From NCBI RefSeq assembly GCF_032062135.1, contig NC_092859.1:69636239-69700238 (forward strand): DNA of 64,000 nt, read 5' to 3'. The stretch's first letter is position 1. Every line of letters starts with the position of its first letter. Both the position numbers and the translations under genes were made by a program. The notes beneath the pieces are model-generated. The model was not told the DNA's origin. It searched no databases and worked only from the letters and a program-made list of their open reading frames with translations. The stretch comes from Pyxicephalus adspersus (Eukaryota > Chordata > Amphibia > Anura > Pyxicephalidae). Positions 57,601 through 64,000 of this stretch are shown one piece after another.

Positions 57601-59070
57601 AATCACATGGTTTTCGACCTAGCTGAAACCTTCAGTATGATCCTGTATACATCAGGGCCTGGAAGGGAATGACACATAAAGCCACCTGCTGTTGAGAAAG
57701 GTTTAAAGAGATATTAAGCTGCTCCACTTTGAATAAACCATCTGTGAACTAGTATTTAGTATACTAAGAAGTATGAATGTCCAGTGTTTTTACTAAGGGT
57801 GAGGGTAAGGATTTAAAATATATCAAGAAAAGAATGAAGTTGTAAAAGGGAAGATTATGTTTGGTGTTTGAAGTGTGTGTTTCATTTGTATGTGTACAGG
57901 GGAAAAAATGGTGTATATATAAATAAATGGTGCCTATAGTGTAAAGTAAGAAAATCTTCATTTATTGGTTGTCTGACTCACACTAAGATAAGCTGCTTTG
58001 CCATCTATTGTAATTTCTATGTGCAGTAATAATACTTCGATCTGCTCATCAGGGATGGACTTAAACTATAGATGCTAGGCCTTCCTTAATTCACAATCGA
58101 TTAACATGACTCACTAATTTCAGACAGGGCTGTGTACTAAATCTCTGGTAAGCCACACAGCTGATGCTGGGATTTCCTCAAGCAGGTAGCAGACGGAGGT
58201 GTCAGCAGCTTTGGACTGACTTGGTAAGCACACGTGACTCTGCAAAACAACAGGACAAGGCTTCAGGTTAAGATACACAGCACTGAGAAAAGATAAATAC
58301 TTACTTTGAAGTAAGTGGTCTTAGCTTCTAAGGCCCACTTTAAAGGGTATATCAAAGACAATAAATATCAAAACATATTTAAACATAGAAGACAAAATTC
58401 AATATATTGCAGTTTAGCTATCTTTAGATGTGGTGGCAAAATAGGGACAAGTGATCTTCCCTCTATAATAACCGTTTTTATCTGCCAACTGCATGCACAG
58501 CTCGGAGGTGGTTGACAAGGAAACCCAGCAATCCCAACTTTGTGTGTGCCAGGAACGAATGAACTCCCATGGGCCTGCCATTATATGATATTGATAAGGA
58601 GCGAATGAACTCCCATGCGCCTGCCATCAAGATATTGTAAAGAAGGAAGATGGTGGCATCCTGCAATAAAAAAAAAATATTTATCCTCATAATAAAATCC
58701 TTATACCTTTCTAGGAATTTAGGTCATGTTATTTTGTTTTCAAGCTATATTCTATAAACATCAAACCCCCCAGACCCTATGTCATGGATATAAAGTGTGG
58801 AGGATGTGTTTGCAGTCCATATTAGGAAAGCACTCTTAGTAGACAACTCTTTTCCTCCATAGGTACAATGAGTGTTTGTCACCCTAGGATAAGAGGTGTG
58901 TTACTATAAAAAAAAAAAAAAAAAAAAAAGCTTGAAAAAGAAAAGCAACCACCATACCTAATGACTGGTAAACTGCAACATATATTTGTAGAATTTACAT
59001 ACACTTGTAAAAGTGTTACAAAGAAATGCCTACCAAATAAATGTATTTAAACAGTGTAATCAGAAGCCTA
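54642..59070. other. No recognisable gene; one poly(A) run
   Basis: AT-rich sequence with an A22 run at 58908-58929 and a locally duplicated GCGAATGAACTCCCATG-like segment near 58555-58625. No coding signal was recognised. Confidence 0.4.
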
Positions 59071-59095
59071 ATACACACACACACACATATATATA

Positions 59096-59136
<41 letters not shown>
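59071..59136. repeat. Compound CA/TA microsatellite
   Basis: (AC)n followed by (AT)n, a GTGT interruption, and a long (AT)n run. Confidence 0.95.
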
Positions 59137-59140
<4 letters not shown>

Positions 59141-60299
59141 TGAATAAAGAGTATGCTGTATGGTTATAAGGATATCCTCTTATTGTTGTCTTCTTCCTCT
59201 CCTAAAGCATTTCTCAGAAACAACAATTATAAAATTCATAGTTGCATTTTTGACTAGTTCAATACTTCACAAAAATCCCTATGTGGTTTCACTACTTAAA
59301 ATGCAATTGATTTTACAGGACCTTTCTTCTGCGTGTTTCAAGCTACTTAAAATATATTTTACAGATAAATCAGTGGCAGGTAACACAATGGGTACCCAAT
59401 AGTTACATAGTTAAAAGAATTTTTTGGTATGAAAATTCAGCTAAATGAAGAAGTTATATCATTTGTTGTTTGTGCTATCATAAAGAGGAAGTAAAGGGCT
59501 TCCTCATTGGAGCTGTGATGTCACAAAAAGTACATGTCTGTGTGCTCATCAGACATCCCATACCAGCGTCATTTGAGAGGAAACAACAGTCAAACAGACT
59601 TTTGGCACTGCAGCGAGCTGGCACTGTTTGTAGTCATGACTGGTATAAACCAGTATTGAACACTTTTCTGTGAGTGATTTTAAGGACAGTTTTGCCTCAA
59701 CAGTTCAGATGATAACTAAAGTTTTGGGGTGAGATACACTTAAAGTTAGTTAGGTGACAATGGTTCTATGAAAGAGCAAAGCAATACAAAATAAAAAAGA
59801 ATTGGTTTTAGATAAACTTAAAGGGCTCTATTTATAAAACAGGAAATTTGACATGACTCGGGTAGCTCGGATCATCACCCCCTTTCACCCCAAACCCCTT
59901 GAAAACCGTTTTTCCTTTCCCTCCCCCATTTTCAATAAACATTTCCCGCACTTAACGGTTAAACTTTTTCTGCACTCAACGTTCACTATCCTTGCCTTCT
60001 CAATTCTCCTCACCCTCTTACTTACCAGCCATCCCTCCCCCCCCTCAAACAGCTGTTTGGGATTAAAATGGCTGGCAAGCAGCCGTTTATTTAACAATAA
60101 ATAACTATCTTAAATACCATACATTACAAACACATATCCAAGAACCCAACTCCACTTTTAACAACCAGGCTGCAGGTCTAGGAAGGGTAAAGTCCACTCT
60201 ACCGAGTGTAATTAATCATTGTACCACACTGGCCCCTAGCCGCCCAGCACTACCTCAGGGGCCCCACCTTAACACCATTAATGGCCACCCTACCACTGG

Positions 60300-60688
60300 G
60301 TTGCTCTACCAAAAATGACCAACAGGACCCTTACCCTCCTAAACCCCAACCGCCACCTTTCCTATAACCAAAATAATGTGAGGGCGGGTGAATGTACAAC
60401 TGGATTCCCACAGCCCAATTCTCCAAATAACTCTTTCCCCTTAGCCCCATCTGGCCGCCTCAGTGGCCACCCCAATCCTAAAGGAACGGAATGAGTAACC
60501 CTTCGGATCTTTCCCCATACTCGCCAAACATTCCTTAACACCGCTGTGAACTGAAAACGAGACAAAAAGGCCCCGTTTTCATGCAACAACAAAGGCCCTT
60601 CTATTCTAGGCCTCTGTCTGATAAACTTCCCCACTACCTTAACAGGGCAGACAGGGTATCCCATCAAAACCCGTAGACCCCGCTGCAA
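60300..60688 (-). pseudogene. Tyrosine recombinase C-terminal remnant
   Basis: The minus-strand frame contains CPVKVVGKFIRQRP, then PLLLHENGAFLSRFQF, which resembles the DIRS-type recombinase region preceding the HxxR box. Around 60500 the frame shifts; in the alternative frame SFRIG followed by ATEAARWG and then RIGLWES..RPH can be read, corresponding to the H-S-F-R-I-G active-site box and the region before the catalytic tyrosine. One in-frame stop follows ATEAARWG. The N-terminal half is missing. Broken by frameshift and deletion; not functional. Confidence 0.68.
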
Positions 60689-60887
60689 CTGTGTACAACT
60701 CCAAATCCACCGACATGATAGGCCTCTCTAACCACATAGCCTTCCCATTGAACGAAACCAAAAACATTTTACACACCTTTAAATCTGCCTTCACTTCCTT
60801 GGACAAGCGCACAAAGTGTGACGGCAATTTGACTCCGGCCGTCGCAGCTGCCAACCATCTACAAAATATCCTGCCCATCCTCACCAT
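60639..60887 (-). pseudogene. RT/RNase H remnant of the YR retroelement
   Basis: The minus-strand frame includes FCRWLAAATAGVKLPSHFVR and VDLELYTVAAGSTGF. The latter matches the first RNase H motif of DIRS elements, where an aspartate normally follows YT; here it is V, so the first catalytic acid is lost. The frame continues directly into recombinase-region sequence at about 60650, showing a second internal deletion. It follows the gag-RT frame after a +1 or -1 shift near 60880. Confidence 0.65.
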
Positions 60888-61644
60888 CCTTCATGCAAAA
60901 TTCTACCCAACAAAGACTGTACCTCTTAAAACGCATCTTTTTTCTGTCACAAGCCCCAACCACTTCCACGCTCAGTGCCACCAGCTTGTCTTGCGGCAAC
61001 CTACTCTCCATAGCGACGGCATCTAACTCAATTCCCAAGAATGTAATAACTGACCCTGGGCCTTCGTTTTTTTCCGCCACGTGTTTGAAACACCTGGTAA
61101 GCCCGTGGTTACCTCCACATCCAGAGCATTTGTGGCGGAAACGGCAGGTCCCACCAAATTTGGACGTGCCCTTGTTGAACAGCCAGCACACTTCTTTCTG
61201 GCTGGCGATCAAACTCCTTGTGGCCCAACAGCCCCCCCCCCCCTCAAAAAACTGCTGTCCACTGGGCCTCCCCACCTTCATGATCCTCATCCAAAGACCA
61301 ATGTCTTTGTGATCCCAACGCAGCGACGGTTGCACTGCCTTCCGCCGATGAAATTGTTTTTCATACCGCAGCCAGGCAGTGCCCCCATACAGCCGGTGCT
61401 CTTCCCTAATAGTATCTAAACCACACAGCTCTGGCTGAGGCTCCCCAAGTACACTTGCTAAGATAATAAAAGCCTGTAACCAGTTATGGAAGGTGCGAGG
61501 AATCAAGCGATAACGACGTTGCTCACTGTCATCCTTGCGCCCCTCCCCCGCCGGCCTATCAACATTGAAGCGCTCCAAGGGCAAAAGAGAAAATATGTCG
61601 ACGTAATCACCTTTTAAAATCCGCTCGCAAACCTCCTCCTTCAA
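60859..61644 (-). pseudogene. Gag-like zinc-knuckle protein fused to an RT remnant
   Basis: A 261-codon frame. Residues 45-125 (NWLQAFIILASV, EEHRLYGGTAWLRYE, SLRWDHKDIGLWMRIM) resemble the gag-like ORF of DIRS/Ngaro elements. Residues 153-185 form a cysteine/histidine cluster with C153, C167, H171, C173, C176, H180 and C185. About 15 residues later, FLGIELDAVAMESRLP (202-217) is a reverse-transcriptase thumb-region motif, so the whole RT catalytic core has been deleted between them (junction near 61040-61065). The gag-like frame appears to continue upstream in another frame, ending at a stop near 61655. Inactive. Confidence 0.7.
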
Positions 61645-62114
61645 GTGCGCTCCCAGTGGTCACTCAAAGCAAACGTAGACCTCTCCTCTCGACGCATCTC
61701 GCACGCCGTCCGTCGACGCTGATCTGCCTGCCTGTTCTTGTCCTTTACAAATCTCACTACCTGCCTCCCCTTTCCCTACACTTGACAGCACTGACCCCTC
61801 ACACGACCTCTCCCTAGTGAACTCCATCTGCCCCCCCCAAAATGCCCCCCTTTTGAACGCTCCCCTCCCCCCCCATGGCCCCCTTGCTGATAGCCTGCAT
61901 CACTTCGCTCAAACCTGCTAACACCTCTTGCCCCCCTGCTTCTGAAACCCCCCTCATCACAAAAACCCCCAGACATGGTATGCCATCCCATCCCAGTCAT
62001 GCCGTCTCCCTTTCTCTCAATCATTCCCTGATGAGGAATTACTGCCATTGAATTGCATTGCCATTGAATTGCCATTGCCATGTCTGATTCCTCCTTTTAT
62101 AAATAGAGCTCTAA

Positions 62115-64000
62115 GAGTTAAGTGTAAATACATATTAGTTGTTCTGCTTTTGTTTTCTTTGTTAGGTTAGGTGTTAAGTTTCCCTTTTACGGGTAGGTTA
62201 GGTGTTAAGGGACTAACTTCAGGATGTAGGCTAGATTTAGGTAGAGGGTGTTAAGTGTTAGGGTGATAATAAGTGATATTGGTAATTAGTTTTTTTTTCT
62301 CAAAGTTCTAGAAAAAGTGAGCCTAAATATCTAGTGTTGCTTTTGGGAGCCTTAAATGTAGTAATATGATATACAAGAACCAGGGGTACTTGCTAACATC
62401 TGATGTTTACCATACTCATACTTACCATTGATAACATCAAAATAGGATTTGGTGTAAATGTGCATATCATTTCCATCTACAGCAGGTTTATACTTTATGA
62501 CTTAGAAATCACTAAAAAACAGGCTATATGGTGTCAAAGTAGTTGGTAGGGAACCTCTAAACATAACTGTATATGCTGTTGGAGTTTATTTAAAGGTTTA
62601 GTTATAATATGGTCTAATACTTTATTCCTGGACATTGCAGTCCTAATTTTAGATCTGGTCTACAGAAATCTTATACTCAGCCTGCTAAATAAGACATTTT
62701 TATCCAGTCAAAAATATTAGTACACAGCACAGCACATTTTTGATTTACGATTGCCCCACACTGAAGGTTTAAGGCGGTGACATAATTTCCTGTGACACTC
62801 GTGATTCTTAGCTGTGATATACTGCATCGGAAACTTTCAAGACTGAGCTAAATGCATATAAAATTCTGCACTGAACTATGCTAACCACATGTCAGTAATA
62901 CTGAATTGTTTAATACTTTATTATTACTCCAAGGATCAATCAATGTTTAGACCTTGATTGCCAGGATAAAGGTCAGAAATGCTTACACCTGTATGTGTGA
63001 CACATCTTTTACAGGTCTTTGGCAGCCCTCATTGATTTTGTACAAAAGTGACCTGGGAACGTATTAGTCACAGAAACCATGGAAAAGCACTGTCACTTTT
63101 GTCACTGAATCATGTGGTTACAGGACTCAATGCTTTTTTATCTGGTATAAACTAGTCTGGTTTAGAGAAAGGATCCTTGGTGACATTAAAGTAAGAAATA
63201 GTACATCACTTTTGTAACTTTAGCATGTGATATCAACACGTAATGTCATATAATTTGCATTGTATGTGACAAGCCTTGTATTATGTACATAATATAAACT
63301 TCAATATGTTTGTGATACAGGTAAAAATAATCCTAAGTACTAAAAGTTATAATATACATTATATAATTTTATTATATTGCCATAAAAAGTTTTAATAGAA
63401 AACATGTTGACTGCCATCACTGTCCTGCCCTGAAAATGTTTGTTGCCTGGCTGTCTTGATGATACTTTGGATTCAGTGCTTTCAAAGTTTTTGATCCAGA
63501 ACAAGCACAGAGATAAGGAATTGTGACTTTCCTCTGGCTTCAATTTGTGGGTTTGATTTTTTTATGAGACTGTTCCAGGACCTACGGCCCCCAGTTCCTT
63601 CTTTTTGGCTCAACAGCCCATAAGAAAGCATAGGTGGGGGGGGGGGTATTTGCTAGCCACACAACTAGTCGATAACTCCCTAAAACAGCATTGTATTCCC
63701 CTAGATTATATTAGATTCACAAAAAAGCACACTGTGGTGCCTGTTTTATGTCACAAGGGGGCAATTTACAATGTCATGTAAGGTTACAGGTTATGAGCCC
63801 ACTGGTATGCTAAAGGAAACGTACTAAAAGAAATATGGGAGCTTCTATTTCTGGATTGGTTTTCAAAGGTGTTGGCCCTGTGGGCTGTCAACCTGAACCT
63901 GTCTTTACTACTAAGTGAACGGGCTTTAGGAAGTAAGTGAAGGTTTTACTTGCTACATGCTTGTTCCAAGGCAATGAGTAATATGGTAGAAGATTAAGGA
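62115..64000. other. No recognisable gene; G11 run
   Basis: TTAGGTTAGGTGTTAAG-type words repeat loosely at about 62160-62260. A G11 homopolymer lies at 63636-63646. Otherwise AT-rich sequence with no supported feature. Confidence 0.4.

Larger units (their letters stand above)
59855..62014 (-). mobile_element. Internally deleted DIRS/Ngaro-type YR retroelement
   Basis: A strand-asymmetric, C-rich (plus strand) insertion of about 2.16 kb. On the minus strand it carries, in order, a gag-like protein with a zinc knuckle, a reverse-transcriptase remnant, the start of an RNase H domain and the C-terminal part of a tyrosine recombinase. This is the domain order of DIRS-superfamily elements. The RT catalytic core, most of RNase H and the N-terminal recombinase are missing, and several frameshifts are present, so it is non-autonomous and dead. 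The boundaries are set by where family C MITE sequence stops; no target duplication is seen, as expected for recombinase-mediated insertion. Confidence 0.72.
59823..62111. mobile_element. Family C MITE containing a nested retroelement
   Basis: The outer ends are GGGCTCTATTTATAAAACAG (59823) and CTTTTATAAATAGAGCTC (to 62111), the family C termini; the flanks are AAA (59820-59822) and TAA (62112-62114). MITE interior is recognisable at 62016-62070 (CATTCCCTGATGAGGAATTA, CTGCCATTG) and matches the copies at 7467 and 8178. An expanded GCCATTGAATT tandem lies at 62043-62079. The left remnant ends at about 59854. Everything between about 59855 and 62014 is foreign to the MITE and is the retroelement described separately. 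Confidence 0.8.

Noticed and set aside
61776..62081. 101-codon glycine/arginine-rich minus-strand frame
   Set aside because: It begins in the expanded GCCATTGAATT tandem of the MITE and runs into the retroelement, so it is chimeric. The Gly/Arg part might be a decayed N-terminal gag region, but it cannot be shown.

Overview
The window reads as vertebrate nuclear DNA, most probably from an anuran amphibian. It is AT-rich and CpG-poor, carries many simple repeats, and is littered with non-autonomous DNA transposons of types I associate with frog genomes. The species is an inference from remembered repeat families; no search was possible. I found no protein-coding gene, tRNA, rRNA or CRISPR array that I can defend. 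Open reading frames are short and scattered, and the longest ones lie inside transposons. The window is best read as intergenic or intronic sequence.

Layout. 1-6.3 kb: a duplicated motif with an internally flipped segment, a hAT-like end, and two MITEs with AGCTGCGTACACAC-type ends (family B at 2.2 kb, family A at 3.7 kb). 6.36-9.98 kb: a large, old inverted duplication of about 3.6 kb, with a MITE pair in its arms, a hairpin at its centre and separate later insertions in each arm. A family A MITE follows at 10.0 kb inside a degenerate G-rich minisatellite. 12.9-13.95 kb: two hAT-type elements with 8-bp target duplications. 13.95-20.85 kb: a repeat-poor block with candidate conserved regulatory DNA. 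20.9-36.2 kb: another hAT element, L2-like LINE tails, tRNA-derived SINEs, two back-to-back MITEs at 24.75 kb, MITEs at 29.0 and 29.7 kb, and a mariner-like element with an internal 31-bp minisatellite at 35.2 kb. 36-51.9 kb: a fossil Tc1-like transposon split by a SINE, a long hairpin MITE at 41.1 kb, AT microsatellites, and an L1-like poly(A) 3' end at 51.9 kb. 52.3-54.65 kb: a family A MITE interrupted by a 327-base assembly gap, and a second back-to-back MITE pair. 59.8-62.1 kb: a MITE with an approximately 2.16-kb, internally deleted DIRS/Ngaro-type tyrosine-recombinase retroelement inside it.

Relations between elements. Most MITEs here carry 3-bp TTA/TAA flanks, which fits PIF/Harbinger-type integration. 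Twice, a family B MITE sits directly on the TAA flank of an older MITE. The tRNA-SINEs share their 3' tail with the L2-like LINE fragments, as expected when a SINE borrows a partner LINE's machinery. The nested retroelement appears to sit in its MITE host without visible loss or target duplication, as expected for tyrosine-recombinase integration.
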